The notes beneath the pieces are model-generated. The model worked only from the letters and a program-made list of their open reading frames with translations. It did not search any database and was not told the origin of the DNA. 64,000 nt of DNA from Polynucleobacter aenigmaticus (GTDB lineage Bacteria; Pseudomonadota; Gammaproteobacteria; Burkholderiales; Burkholderiaceae), in assembly GCF_002206635.1 (NCBI RefSeq), contig NZ_NGUO01000008.1:1-64000 (forward strand), read 5' to 3'. Positions within the stretch are counted from its first letter, which is position 1, and each line of letters begins with the position of its first letter. This document shows, in pieces, positions 10,196 to 19,352 of this stretch. A program made the position numbers and the translations under genes.

Positions 10196-10903
10196 ATGAC
10201 AGAAAAACACCTTTCATCACAATTTGATGCAGATTTAAACTCACTTTCCAGTCGTTTGCTAGAAATGGGTGGTCTCGTCGAGTCGCAGATTTCTACAGCT
10301 ATGCGTGCTTTTACGCAAATGGATATTGATACCTGTAATGTCGTGATTGACAATGAAAAAGCCGTTAATGATTTAGAAATTCAGATTGATTTAGCTTGTA
10401 CTGAATTGATAGCGCGTCGCCAGCCTACTGCACGAGACCTCCGTTTGGTGATGGCAGTATCTAAGGCCATCACAAACTTAGAGCGTGCTGGTGATGAGGC
10501 AGAGCGTGTTGCCAAGAGAACTAAGCGCTTGATTGAAGCAGGCGCTCCTCACAATATTAACGTTGCTGAGATTCGTTTATCTGGGCAAATGGCAATTTCT
10601 TTATTGCGTCGTAGCTTGGATGCTTTTGCACGCCTCGATACGATTGCAGCAGCAGAGGTAGTTGAGGAAGATCGTCAAATCGACGAAGAATTCAGAGGCT
10701 TTGTTCGCAAACTGATCTCCTACATGATGGAAGATCCACACACCATTACAACTGGCTTGGATATGTTGACAATTGCTAAGGCGATTGAGCGCATCGGTGA
10801 TCATGCTAAAAATATTGCTGAGTTTGTGATCTATGTTGCCAAGGGTTCGGATGTGCGTCATATCCCACATGAGGATTTGGTTCGCGAAGCCAATAAACCA
10901 TAG
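10196..10903 (+). CDS. phoU: Phosphate transport regulator PhoU
   Basis: PhoU links the Pst transporter to the PhoR sensor and keeps the Pho regulon off when phosphate is plentiful. The 235-residue protein is all helical, with two PhoU repeats; visible signatures are RQPTARDLRLVMAVSKAITN and LERAGDEAERVAK in the first and AIERIGDHAKNIAEFVIY in the second. A clear ribosome-binding site, TTGGAGACATAA, precedes ATG 10196. The gene lies 12 bp after pstB and 19 bp before phoB. Confidence 0.96.
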   Translation: MTEKHLSSQFDADLNSLSSRLLEMGGLVESQISTAMRAFTQMDIDTCNVVIDNEKAVNDLEIQIDLACTELIARRQPTARDLRLVMAVSKAITNLERAGDEAERVAKRTKRLIEAGAPHNINVAEIRLSGQMAISLLRRSLDAFARLDTIAAAEVVEEDRQIDEEFRGFVRKLISYMMEDPHTITTGLDMLTIAKAIERIGDHAKNIAEFVIYVAKGSDVRHIPHEDLVREANKP

Positions 10904-10922
10904 TTAAATCAATACGGAGCTC

Positions 10923-11639
10923 ATGATGACTCACCGCATATTGATTGTTGAAGATGAGCCTTCTATTGCAGAACTGATTGCAATTAACTTAACTCATGCT
11001 GGTTACGAAGTTGAGAGAGCGATGCAAACTGATGTTGCACTCAATGTGATGCGCGATCAGTTGCCTAGCTTACTCATCTTGGATTGGATGTTGCCTGGTA
11101 AATCTGGAGTTCAGTTTGCTAAAGAGTTACGGGCTAATGATCGTACTCGCGCCTTGCCAATTTTGATGTTGACGGCCAAGAGTGAGGAGGCTGATAAGGT
11201 ATTGGGACTTGATTCGGGTGCTGATGATTATGTCACTAAGCCCTTTTCGCCTAAAGAGCTTGTTGCGCGTGTAAAAGCCCTGTTACGTCGCCAAACTCCG
11301 ATTGAGGATACTGGTCCACTTTCCGTAGGTCCCGTAAAGCTTGACCCCAGCTCGCATCGGGTAATGGCAGTATGGCCGAATATGGAGCCGCAATCCGTTG
11401 TCTTAGGACCTACTGAATACCGACTGCTTCAGTTCCTGATGGTAAACCCAGAGAGGGTACATTCACGAGCCAATTTGCTAGATAAGGTTTGGGGCAGCGA
11501 AGTTTATATTGAAGAGCGTACCGTAGATGTCCATATCAAGAGATTGAGGGCTGCCCTAGCTCCAACCGACTGCGATAGATATATTGAAACCGTGCGTGGC
11601 AGTGGCTACCGCATCACTAAGATGCCAACCCAAACCTAA
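10923..11639 (+). CDS. phoB: Phosphate regulon response regulator PhoB
   Basis: PhoB binds PHO boxes when phosphorylated by PhoR. The 238-residue protein has a receiver domain with acidic pocket EDE near residue 11 and phospho-acceptor Asp54 in LLILDWMLPGKSG, the conserved Lys in DDYVTKPFSPKELVAR, and a C-terminal winged-helix OmpR/PhoB DNA-binding domain (GPTEYRLLQFLM, ERTVDVHIKRLRAAL, RGSGYRI). It is followed by phoR. The PHO-like repeats upstream of pstS, ppx, plcP and ppk2 in this window are its likely targets. Confidence 0.96.
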   Translation: MMTHRILIVEDEPSIAELIAINLTHAGYEVERAMQTDVALNVMRDQLPSLLILDWMLPGKSGVQFAKELRANDRTRALPILMLTAKSEEADKVLGLDSGADDYVTKPFSPKELVARVKALLRRQTPIEDTGPLSVGPVKLDPSSHRVMAVWPNMEPQSVVLGPTEYRLLQFLMVNPERVHSRANLLDKVWGSEVYIEERTVDVHIKRLRAALAPTDCDRYIETVRGSGYRITKMPTQT

Positions 11640-11701
11640 TACACCACCTTATCTGACTGGGGTTTTTAGAGTCCCCGATTGAGATGCTCTAAGATTGCTG
11701 C

Positions 11702-13009
11702 ATGTTCTCCGTTATCACTCGATTTGCACTACTCGTTTTCTTAGCATTTTTTGCCGCTACTCTTAGCCTGGCATTTTTTGGCCCCCTTACGGCTATATCC
11801 GCTGGTATCGCAGTACTTTCTATCCCTCTTATCTATTCCTACATTAATCTCGCGCGTTTGCGTAAGCATGCGATAGCCAACACCGTTGAAAATATGTCCT
11901 TGCCTAGTGGTTATTGGGAAGAGATATTCTTTCGCCTGCAACGCTTGGTGCGCAATCTCAAGCAAGAAATGCGAAGAATAGAAAGGCAACACAATCGTTT
12001 CATTGAAGCCTTCCAGGCCTCTCCAAATGGTATTGTGATGCTAGATGATCAGGATCAAATTGAATGGTGCAATGCTATTGCTGAGCGCTTCTTTGGCCTG
12101 AACTTTAAACGTGATGTGCTACAAAGAATTAACTTCCTCATTCGTCGTCCAGAGTTTGTTCATTATCTGTATAAGCGTCAGTTTGAGGAGCCCTTGCTAC
12201 TCGAAAGAATGGGGCCCGCCGCCAACCTAAGCCTCATGTTGCAAGCATTTCCATTTGGAGATAAGCGTAACCTATTGCTCATTCAGGATGTTACGGATTT
12301 GCAAAAGGCGGATGCCATGCGTCGTGATTTCGTGGCAAACGTGTCTCATGAGATGAGAACGCCAATTACAGTATTAATGGGCTTCTTGGAAACCATGCAA
12401 TCACTGGATTTGGATAAGGCGCAACAAAATCAGTATTTCGACATGATGATGTCGCAGGCCCAAAGAATGAAAAGTCTAGTGGAGGACTTATTAACCCTGG
12501 CCAACCTCGAAGCCAATACTTTGCCAGCGCCGATGCAGTTAGTCAAAATTTCTACTTTGATGGCCTTGTTGAAAAACGATGCTGAAGCGCTTTCTCAAGG
12601 GCGTCACGCCTTTAATTTTGACCTCTCTAGCACTGCTAACCTCATGGGCGAGGAGAGGGAAATCCTGTCTGCATTTGGCAACTTGGTTTCCAATGCAATT
12701 CGTTACACGCCGGACATCGCTTCTATTAGCGCAGATTGGCATTTAAACGAGCGAGGAGAAGGTGAATTCTCTGTAACCGATACTGGGCCAGGAATTGCCT
12801 CGGAGCACCTCTCCCGTCTTACAGAACGGTTCTACCGGGTTGATCGAAGTCGATCTAGAGATACTGGGGGAACTGGATTGGGCCTGGCAATTGTTAAGCA
12901 CATTGCAAATCGCCATCAGGCTCAATTGATTATTGAGAGTACCCCGGGGAAAGGGAGCACCTTTACGCTGCGTTTTCCAAAAGAAAGGATTGCGAACTCA
13001 GTTGACTGA
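11702..13009 (+). CDS. phoR: Phosphate regulon sensor kinase PhoR
   Basis: PhoR is the membrane histidine kinase that phosphorylates PhoB during phosphate limitation. Two N-terminal membrane helices (about residues 5-45) are followed by a PAS region (FIEAFQASPNGIVMLDDQDQ), the HisKA box FVANVSHEMRTPITVL with His216, an N box and the ATP lid motifs DTGPGI and GGTGLGLAIVKHI. The 435-residue length is normal. It starts 62 bp after phoB. In many Burkholderiales ppk and ppx follow here; in this window ppx is 10 kb away. Confidence 0.95.
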   Translation: MFSVITRFALLVFLAFFAATLSLAFFGPLTAISAGIAVLSIPLIYSYINLARLRKHAIANTVENMSLPSGYWEEIFFRLQRLVRNLKQEMRRIERQHNRFIEAFQASPNGIVMLDDQDQIEWCNAIAERFFGLNFKRDVLQRINFLIRRPEFVHYLYKRQFEEPLLLERMGPAANLSLMLQAFPFGDKRNLLLIQDVTDLQKADAMRRDFVANVSHEMRTPITVLMGFLETMQSLDLDKAQQNQYFDMMMSQAQRMKSLVEDLLTLANLEANTLPAPMQLVKISTLMALLKNDAEALSQGRHAFNFDLSSTANLMGEEREILSAFGNLVSNAIRYTPDIASISADWHLNERGEGEFSVTDTGPGIASEHLSRLTERFYRVDRSRSRDTGGTGLGLAIVKHIANRHQAQLIIESTPGKGSTFTLRFPKERIANSVD

Positions 13010-13014
13010 GTCGT

Positions 13015-13233
13015 TCAATCCTTTTTATCTTTTTTCTTATCTTTTTTCTTATCTTTCTTTTTAGATTCCTTAGGAAGCTTATCTAGCTTTCCATTGGCGT
13101 AAAGACACCATACTTTAATTTCCTCAAAAAGTTCATTGAGATCATCGTAAGAGAGGCTTTTAAGGTCTTGCAAGCCAATGGCGCCAGACTCTTGAAGCTG
13201 TTTTACAGCATCTTCATACTTATATTCACTCAT
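13015..13233 (-). CDS. Small protein with Lys/Asp-repeat tail, function unknown
   Basis: I do not recognise a family. The likely product has 72 residues, from the ATG at 13233 (MSEYKYEDAVKQLQES). The body is acidic and helical (GLQDLKSLSYDDLNELFEEIKVW) and the C-terminus is a repeated KKDK run, visible as TTTTTATC-type repeats in the DNA. An upstream TTG would add 18 hydrophobic residues but has no ribosome-binding site. It is convergent with phoR, ending 5 bp after it. Confidence 0.6.
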   Translation of the reverse strand: MSEYKYEDAVKQLQESGAIGLQDLKSLSYDDLNELFEEIKVWCLYANGKLDKLPKESKKKDKKKDKKKDKKD

Positions 13234-13317
13234 GGATTTTTCAAGGGTTGGTAATAACAAGCAAATCGTAACAAAGTAATATGACAAAAGTGCTTTTTTG
13301 GGTCTTAAAACCTAGTT

Positions 13318-13803
13318 TTAGTCCGAATCTGAGGAAATTTCTGAGCCGTGCTTAATCCCAGTCATTCTGGCAAGCAGTCTCTCCAAAGGGCCACCGATAA
13401 TGAGGGTGATTAGGATGGCGCAAAGAGAAAAGGCTCCTAGGACCAGCTCTCCTGCGCCAAAGGCTGCAGCAATTAAGGCGGAGGACCAAATGCTGGCGGC
13501 GGTGGTGAGTCCATGCACTTTTTGAGAGCTATGCTCTCGAATAATCACCCCGGCACCCAGGAATCCAAGCCCAGTAATGAGGCCCTGTAAGACGTGGCTA
13601 AGGGCTTGTACATCTGTCGTTCCTAAGTGTCCTATGGACATAACTGCCGTAGCAGACCCTATAGCAACCAAGGAGTGCGTTCGGATGCCAGCAGATTTAT
13701 GGTGCATCCAACGATTCAAGCCCAGGATGATTCCGGCTGAAAGAGCTAAGAAAAGGCGCAAGGCCATTTCACCGTAAAGATCAAAATATTCCATAAAATC
13801 CAT
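13318..13803 (-). CDS. MgtC/SapB family membrane protein
   Basis: The 161-residue protein has four or five membrane helices and the MgtC signatures LRLFLALSAGIILGLNRW, AGIRTHSLVAIGSA, GLGFLGAGVIIRE and VHGLTTAASIWSSA. MgtC proteins modulate the F-ATPase and adaptation to low Mg, acid or phosphate; they are not transporters themselves. It lacks the C-terminal ACT-like domain present in the second MgtC at 21459. It lies 33 bp downstream of a CorA-family gene on the same strand, which suggests a joint role in divalent-cation homeostasis. Confidence 0.88.
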   Translation of the reverse strand: MDFMEYFDLYGEMALRLFLALSAGIILGLNRWMHHKSAGIRTHSLVAIGSATAVMSIGHLGTTDVQALSHVLQGLITGLGFLGAGVIIREHSSQKVHGLTTAASIWSSALIAAAFGAGELVLGAFSLCAILITLIIGGPLERLLARMTGIKHGSEISSDSD

Positions 13804-13836
13804 GGTACTTCAGTTCATTCAAAAAGTTCAAATCGT

Positions 13837-14997
13837 CTAAATAATTTTTCTAACCTTGAGGGATAGATAGACAGCGGCCCCCGCTAAAGCCATGAGCACC
13901 ATGACGATATAGAAAGATTCCTTAAGGCCAGGTAAGTCTTCCATATTCATTCCCATAATTCCAGTAATGAGGGTCATTGGCAAAAAGATGACTGTCATCA
14001 CCGACAGCACTTGCAAGTTACGCGCATTGAATTCGGCGACATGGGCGGCCTGTTCATCTTGTAGCACTTTGGCGCGATCATACAAGTTGGAAATTTCCTG
14101 AACCAGGTAGGAGAGTAAGTCCAGGTCATCATTGAGTCGATATTTATCTTCATCAGAAAACCAATAGGGTAAGCGCTTTTGTAAGCGATTTAATGCAATC
14201 AGTTCCGGTGAGAACTGGCGACGCAGACGACTGCATTGAATGCGTATCCTACCGAGATATTCATGTTCAGGCAATTCCTTGCCCTTCAGAAGAATCTCTT
14301 CTAAATCATCCATTGTTTCGGAAAGGCGTATCAGCAAGGTGCGTAAATACTCCGCACGCAAATCAATCAATTCATGAAAAAGTTCAATAGCTGAGCATGG
14401 GTTCAGTAAGCCACCCCTTAAATCTGATCGCAATCGATCGGTCGTTCTGAGGGGATTATTTCTTAAGGAAATCATCAGACGAGGTGTCAAGATAGCCCAT
14501 AAGGTTCCAAGACTAGAGTCACTATCCTTCTCACCAAATTCTTGATGAAAGTCATTCATCACCATCAATAGGCAGTCATCCAATTTTTCAATTCGTTCTA
14601 GCCGACTGCGGGTAACTCCCTCATCAATCATTTCAACTACGCGATCCGGTATGAGGGGGGTATTTTTTAACCAACGCTGTACTTGAGAGTTGGTTAAGTT
14701 GAGGTGTAGCCAAATCGATAACTCTGGGTCATTGAGGGCATCGGCAATGTCAAAGAGCGGGATCTCATGATTTTTCCCAGAGGGTGTCATGGCCCAGGCA
14801 AATACGACACCATTAATTGGGAAGGGATGGGTTAGGTTTTCAGTCACAACAGTAGGGGTGTATTTATCGAATATTGATTGATCTTTATGCATTGTAAGGT
14901 AGGTGTGTTGTAAATATACCCACGACATCTGTTTGCCATATTTACTATCTAAGATATCCGTAGGGGCGAACTGAATCGCTCCGTGAAAGGGACCCAA
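13837..14997 (-). CDS. CorA/ZntB-type divalent cation transporter
   Basis: CorA-family proteins form pentameric Mg or Zn channels. The protein has a large cytoplasmic N-terminal domain and two C-terminal helices, with the pore signature in the form GIMGMNMEDLPG at the end of the first helix (LSVMTVIFLPMTLITGIMGMN). The second helix is SFYIVMVLMALAGAAVYL. The Mg/Zn choice cannot be read from the sequence. The start is uncertain: 14997 gives 386 residues, while ATG 14928 (MSWVYLQH) and ATG 14892 (MHKDQSIF) give 363 and 351; none has a good ribosome-binding site. Confidence 0.88.
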   Translation of the reverse strand: MGPFHGAIQFAPTDILDSKYGKQMSWVYLQHTYLTMHKDQSIFDKYTPTVVTENLTHPFPINGVVFAWAMTPSGKNHEIPLFDIADALNDPELSIWLHLNLTNSQVQRWLKNTPLIPDRVVEMIDEGVTRSRLERIEKLDDCLLMVMNDFHQEFGEKDSDSSLGTLWAILTPRLMISLRNNPLRTTDRLRSDLRGGLLNPCSAIELFHELIDLRAEYLRTLLIRLSETMDDLEEILLKGKELPEHEYLGRIRIQCSRLRRQFSPELIALNRLQKRLPYWFSDEDKYRLNDDLDLLSYLVQEISNLYDRAKVLQDEQAAHVAEFNARNLQVLSVMTVIFLPMTLITGIMGMNMEDLPGLKESFYIVMVLMALAGAAVYLSLKVRKII

Positions 14998-15112
14998 TCA
15001 TATGAAGAAATTCATCATTACAGCCTTATCCATATGGAATGAAGCGAGAGCGTCCTACAGGGGAAGATGTCTGAAGCATCGTCTGGGAAGTTAAGTCTCG
15101 ATTGCCTGATGC

Positions 15113-16099
15113 TTACTGATTTTGTTTGGCTATTGAGTTTTGCGGAACAAATAGCGGTCGAAAACTGAATGGACCCGATTCTTGCGCATTAACACGCACT
15201 TCAACAGCCTGAACTTGATTTGCACCCATCACCTCCAGTCTATATACGTTTTCTAGCAACTGATTTTTGCTGTTCATTAACGGCTGATCAATTTTCAACT
15301 GATGGCTATCTCCATGTATCAGAAGAATGGGGATCGCCAATTTCTCAGATTGATCGCGAAATGCTGAAATAGTATCTCGATAGCCACTGCTAGTGCTAGT
15401 TGCCAATTCTGGGGAGTAGAAGAGGTCTGCTTGAAATGCAAAAATAATGCCCGCATATTTTTTCTCCCTTGCGAATTCATACGCGTAATTAATCCAAGCT
15501 AAATTTGCCTGATTACGTATTTGGTATTCTTGATTTGATTCTTCATCTCTCCCAAGGTTGTTGTTAGATCCCGGAATATGCAAATTAACAAATAGAAAGT
15601 GGCCTCTAGTCCACAGAGAGTTTTCAACGTAACGTGAAAATTGTGGCATCAGCTCAGACTGCCGCTGAAGCTTTAGTTTGGCCACTCCAAAACTATTACT
15701 ACTTTGAAATTGCTTGCTGCGGATGTGCTCGAGTCTCTCAAGCGGATTGAATTGACCAGCTAGCGCTCGATGACAGTCGGTCCACTCATTATCCCCAATG
15801 CTATAGATTAAGGGCGCTTTAAATGAATTGAAATACGCCGTCATTTTTTCAATATGCTCATTGCTACAGGGTGAGCTACCTGACTTAGTATCGCCAACAA
15901 AAATTGAGAACGCAGGCTTTTGGGAGTTAATGCTGCTGATGAGTTGTTCAAACCGAGGAAAATCAGCGGGCTGTGAGTAGGGCATGTCGCCTAGTGCAAT
16001 AAACTTAAATGATTCTGCGTATGCAATGCCAATAGATAGGTAGATTACAAGAATAAGAAAAATACCGCTGGTGATTGTTTTTTGACCTCTCAAATACAT
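15113..16099 (-). CDS. Secreted calcineurin-like metallophosphoesterase
   Basis: A signal peptide or anchor (TITSGIFLILVIYLSIGIAYA) precedes a domain with metallophosphoesterase-like motifs: FIALGDMPYS, FSIFVGDTKSGSS, YSIGDNEWTD and LLIHGDSHQ. The order fits GD, GDNE and GH-type motifs with an HGDSH variant, so metal-dependent phosphoester hydrolysis in the periplasm is likely, but the substrate is unknown. The start at 16099 is set by a strong ribosome-binding site (TTGGAGG, six bases before ATG). The ATG overlaps the stop of the upstream outer-membrane gene (TAATG), so the two are an operon. Confidence 0.72.
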   Translation of the reverse strand: MYLRGQKTITSGIFLILVIYLSIGIAYAESFKFIALGDMPYSQPADFPRFEQLISSINSQKPAFSIFVGDTKSGSSPCSNEHIEKMTAYFNSFKAPLIYSIGDNEWTDCHRALAGQFNPLERLEHIRSKQFQSSNSFGVAKLKLQRQSELMPQFSRYVENSLWTRGHFLFVNLHIPGSNNNLGRDEESNQEYQIRNQANLAWINYAYEFAREKKYAGIIFAFQADLFYSPELATSTSSGYRDTISAFRDQSEKLAIPILLIHGDSHQLKIDQPLMNSKNQLLENVYRLEVMGANQVQAVEVRVNAQESGPFSFRPLFVPQNSIAKQNQ

Positions 16100-16935
16100 T
16101 AAAACCTCCAAGTAAATCCAACTTCTGAGCGAGAAACACTAAGTCCTGAGTTGCTGATAACAATGCCCATATTGGCAGCGCTACGCATATACGATAGACC
16201 GAGATCTACTTGATCTGATACCGAAATGATTGCGGCCAGAAGAGCATAGCTGCTTAGGTACTGCTCTGTGCTCGGCGGATTTGTGGTGATACCTGTATCT
16301 AAGGCGAGCCGGACACTTTGCGAGACTCGCCATACCGGCGCTGCAGAAAAGAAAAGAATGTTGATTCTATTTGATTCTGGGCCTACACCGACTGCGTAAT
16401 TGGTATTGTAAGGGGACTTCGAATACGAAGCATTGAGGTGCACTTCAAGTTCATCCGAATAGTGAGAGCCAATCAGATTGAGGGCATAGTTTGGCAAAGC
16501 GAGGTCTAGGCCATGGACCTGCTGCTGGGGTGTTCCTGGTAAGGTAAAGCTTGGCTTAATTGCAAGTGCCCACCGCCCATCTTCGGCTTCGGCAAAGCGC
16601 CATTTTATGGCAATTACTTTATTGGCAATTGGAGAGTAATTACCTTTTGGAATAGAGAAGTAGGTGGCGCCGATGGATATCTCTATGTTTTCAGCAACTC
16701 CCCTGGTATAGGTAAAAGGGAATGCTTTTGCCCCCTCACCGCCAAAATATTCTTCTCCTGGCGTGATAATGTCGACTGTTGCAGCAGATCCACTACCATG
16801 CGATGCAGTCGTAAAAAAATACTGCTCGATTTGATTCGTGCCATTGGCGACAGTTCCAGCATCATCGGTATTGAGGGGTTCAAATGCGATCCCCAGGGTC
16901 GGGATAAACAGTAGGAGGAGGGCGGCAAATCGCAT
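16099..16935 (-). CDS. Outer-membrane beta-barrel protein (Phenol_MetA_deg-like)
   Basis: The signal peptide MRFAALLLLFIPTLGIAFEP is followed by PLNTDDAGTVANGTNQIE. That opening is typical of a family of outer-membrane proteins annotated as MetA-pathway of phenol degradation or simply transporter. The rest is a series of amphipathic beta strands ending in FTWRF, with a C-terminal Phe as expected for a barrel. I chose ATG 16935 over TTG 16959 because it starts directly at the signal peptide. It is translationally coupled to the phosphoesterase at 15113. The substrate is unknown. Confidence 0.7.
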   Translation of the reverse strand: MRFAALLLLFIPTLGIAFEPLNTDDAGTVANGTNQIEQYFFTTASHGSGSAATVDIITPGEEYFGGEGAKAFPFTYTRGVAENIEISIGATYFSIPKGNYSPIANKVIAIKWRFAEAEDGRWALAIKPSFTLPGTPQQQVHGLDLALPNYALNLIGSHYSDELEVHLNASYSKSPYNTNYAVGVGPESNRINILFFSAAPVWRVSQSVRLALDTGITTNPPSTEQYLSSYALLAAIISVSDQVDLGLSYMRSAANMGIVISNSGLSVSRSEVGFTWRF

Positions 16936-16982
16936 TTTCAGGATTTGTAAATTTTCCAAATCCTTTAACTTACTGGTTTTAT

Positions 16983-17000
16983 ATTACAAATCCATGTAAA
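16983..17000 (-). promoter_or_regulatory. Possible PHO box upstream of the outer-membrane/phosphoesterase pair
   Basis: On the minus strand, TTTACAT, spacer GGAT, TTGTAAT gives two PHO-like 7-bp units at 11-bp period, about 48 bp before ATG 16935. Matches to CTGTCAT are 4 and 5 of 7, so this is a weak candidate. Confidence 0.3.
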
Positions 17001-17112
17001 AGCCTGATCCTCCAGCTTAATGTGAAGCCCATGATTTAGGCTTAATCAAACTGAAATATTTGCTCCATATGATTAACCATCGTCAATTTCCACTCTACAA
17101 AGGTTAATCTCG

Positions 17113-17295
17113 ATGGTCTATGGGACAAATGTGAATTTAGCTTCAATATTTCGTGCGCATGATGCAAAATTAGAGCCAGATCACTCCAATCTGAATGAGC
17201 GTTTATTCGAGCCCAAATCTATTAAGGTGGAATCTCGGGCTGACGCGTTTTTGGTAGATAAAAAGTATGCATTGCAACTCGACGAACTTATTTGA
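17113..17295 (+). CDS. Small hypothetical protein upstream of arsC
   Basis: A 60-codon frame from ATG 17113, preceded by AAAGG at a spacing of 9 and ending 12 bp before the arsenate reductase gene. I recognise no family, and the protein shows no signal peptide or membrane segment. It could be a real short gene in an operon with the reductase or a chance frame; position and ribosome-binding site are the only support. Confidence 0.35.
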   Translation: MVYGTNVNLASIFRAHDAKLEPDHSNLNERLFEPKSIKVESRADAFLVDKKYALQLDELI

Positions 17296-17307
17296 TTATT
17301 CTCCGGC

Positions 17308-17814
17308 ATGAGTCACCCACAAAACATCCTTTTTCTCTGCTCTGGTAATTCAGCAAGATCCATTTTGGCTGAGGCCCTTGCCACGACTCTGAGTCATGGT
17401 CGCTTAATTGGCTATTCTGCTGGTGCTAAACCCACTGGCGCAGTCCACCCTATGGCGATTGAGTTAATTCAGTCGATGGGCTATCCCTTGGAGGTGTTGA
17501 GGAGCAAAAGTTGGGATGAGTTTGGTTGCGAAGGCGCCCCCAAGATGGACTACATCATTACCCTGTGTGACTCTGCGGTGGGTGAGGAGTGCCCTTATTG
17601 GCCTGGGCACCCATCTACAGCACATTGGGGCTTTCCGGACCCTGCGGCAGTGAGGGCGGGTGATGAGGCAATGCTCCATGCCTTTAAGCAGGTAGAAATG
17701 GGCTTGCGCAATCGGATTGAGTTGCTGATGGACTTGCCGATGGATAAGCTAGACCACCTAGAACTCAAAGAGCAGCTCGACAGCATTCATCAGCGGATCA
17801 AGTTGGGCGAGTAG
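17308..17814 (+). CDS. arsC: Arsenate reductase, low-molecular-weight phosphatase type
   Basis: The 168-residue protein opens with ILFLCSGNSARSILAEAL, the CX5R phosphate-binding loop of the LMW-PTPase fold with nucleophile Cys11. GNSARS is the form found in thioredoxin-coupled ArsC. Later signatures are SKSWDEF, IITLCDSAVGEECPYWPG and HWGFPDPAAV. These enzymes reduce arsenate to arsenite. Here there is no arsR or arsB beside it, so the gene stands apart from a full ars operon. A protein-tyrosine-phosphatase role is the less likely alternative. Confidence 0.85.
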   Translation: MSHPQNILFLCSGNSARSILAEALATTLSHGRLIGYSAGAKPTGAVHPMAIELIQSMGYPLEVLRSKSWDEFGCEGAPKMDYIITLCDSAVGEECPYWPGHPSTAHWGFPDPAAVRAGDEAMLHAFKQVEMGLRNRIELLMDLPMDKLDHLELKEQLDSIHQRIKLGE

Positions 17815-17873
17815 TCTGCCAGCAGGCTCCCGGGAACTGTAATAATGTGCCCATCTTCCTTATTGGAGTGGGC

Positions 17874-19352
17874 ATGTGCGTTTCTCATAAATCTCGAGCT
17901 GCTTCACCGGCGCCAACTAAGTCTTCAGAGCATTTTTCCGTCCTAACTCCTGCAGAGGTACATCAGGGTAAGCGACTCAGCATAGAAAAGCGCTTAAGAA
18001 ACGGTAAAGCCTTGCGTAAGCGAGTGAACTTTGCTGATCAAGGGATTTATACGCCGCCCAAGAATAGGGTTGGACCGATCGAGATTCTACAGAAGCAGGC
18101 TGAGCAACGGATTCAGGCGCTCATTCCGATTCGATATGAGCGCATGCTGCAATCGCCATTCGATTTTTATCGTGGCGGCGCCGCAATCATGGCGCAAGAT
18201 TTAGCCAGCCAACCTACTACCGATATTACGGTTCAGCTTTGCGGTGATATGCACGTCTCTAACTTTGGGCTTTTTGGGACTGCTGAACATCGACTTGTTT
18301 TTGGGATCAATGATTTTGATGAAACCCTTCCGGGAAGTTGGGAGTGGGATATTAAGCGTTTAGTAGCAAGTGCCGTTATCGCTTGCGAGGCTTTAGGTGG
18401 CTCTCAGTCTCTTTGCAAAAAATTAGTGTATCGAATTAGCTCTGAATATCAAAAGCGCATGGCTCAATATGCACGGATGCCTTATCTCGATCTTGCTCAG
18501 CAATTTATTGGTGAGAAGGATATTCGCAAGCACTTTAATAGCGTTCATCAGAAAAAGTTAGACGCTTATTTGAGGGATACTAAAGGGCAGACTAATATCC
18601 AAGTCTTAGAAAAATTGACAACCTTGGTTGGTAAAAATCGTAAGATTATCAATAGGCCTCCACTCATAGAGCATTTTGATAAAACAACTTATGGAGTGTC
18701 GTTCGCTGGTTTGGTTAAAAAGGCGATGCAAAATTACAGCAGCACTTTATTAGCTGATCGCCAAGTTTTATTTGAGCGCTATACATTGCAGGATTTCGCG
18801 CGAAAGGTTGTAGGTGTCGGGAGTGTGGGAACGAACTGTATGGTCTTGTATTTTGTTGGCGATAGTCAAAAGGACCCGCTGTTTCTTCAATACAAAGAAG
18901 CTCAGGAATCTGTCTTAAGTCCTTATTTAGGAAAGTCCAAATATCCGAATATGGGCCACCGCGTAGTTGCTGGACAGCGATTGCTGCAAGGGGCTCCGGA
19001 TATCTTCCTGAATGGCGGGGAGATTGAGCATAAACAGGATCGGATTCAAGGATTCTATCTTCGCCAGTTGCGCGACATGAAGGGTGGTATTGATGTGGGT
19101 CCTCATGGCGTCTCGTTGAAGAATTTCCCAGACTACGCCAAGTTGTTTGGCTGGGCTCTGGCACTTGGCCATGCACGCTCAGGCGATGCGGCTATGATTT
19201 CAGGCTATTGCGGCCAGTCAACAGAATTTGATTCGGCAATGTATTCTTTTGCTACGGCCTATTCAAAGCAAAATAAGGCCGACTACGATGTCTTTTGTAA
19301 CGCAGTCAAGAGCGGAAAAATTCAAGTAGCCAAGAAGAAAACCCTTAAGTAA
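17874..19352 (+). CDS. DUF2252 family protein
   Basis: About 492 residues with the hallmarks of DUF2252, a kinase-like fold family of unknown function: SPFDFYRGGAAIMAQDLA, VQLCGDMHVSNFGLFG, FGINDFDETLPGSWEWDIKRL, VGVGSVGTNC and LGHARSGDAAMISGYCG. The GDMHVSNFG and NDFDE motifs resemble the catalytic and metal-binding loops of aminoglycoside-phosphotransferase-like kinases. ATG 17874 has GGAG six bases upstream and is preferred over GTG 17847. It is convergent with the PhoX-type phosphatase gene, overlapping it by eight bases. Confidence 0.85.
   Translation: MCVSHKSRAASPAPTKSSEHFSVLTPAEVHQGKRLSIEKRLRNGKALRKRVNFADQGIYTPPKNRVGPIEILQKQAEQRIQALIPIRYERMLQSPFDFYRGGAAIMAQDLASQPTTDITVQLCGDMHVSNFGLFGTAEHRLVFGINDFDETLPGSWEWDIKRLVASAVIACEALGGSQSLCKKLVYRISSEYQKRMAQYARMPYLDLAQQFIGEKDIRKHFNSVHQKKLDAYLRDTKGQTNIQVLEKLTTLVGKNRKIINRPPLIEHFDKTTYGVSFAGLVKKAMQNYSSTLLADRQVLFERYTLQDFARKVVGVGSVGTNCMVLYFVGDSQKDPLFLQYKEAQESVLSPYLGKSKYPNMGHRVVAGQRLLQGAPDIFLNGGEIEHKQDRIQGFYLRQLRDMKGGIDVGPHGVSLKNFPDYAKLFGWALALGHARSGDAAMISGYCGQSTEFDSAMYSFATAYSKQNKADYDVFCNAVKSGKIQVAKKKTLK

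Noticed and set aside
15002-15094. Small frame beginning MKKFIITALSIWNEARASY
   Set aside because: About 30 codons, no ribosome-binding site, and the basic hydrophobic start alone is not enough to call a gene.
18715-19176. 153-codon minus-strand frame inside the DUF2252 gene
   Set aside because: Antisense shadow of a real gene; no start signal and no recognisable domain.
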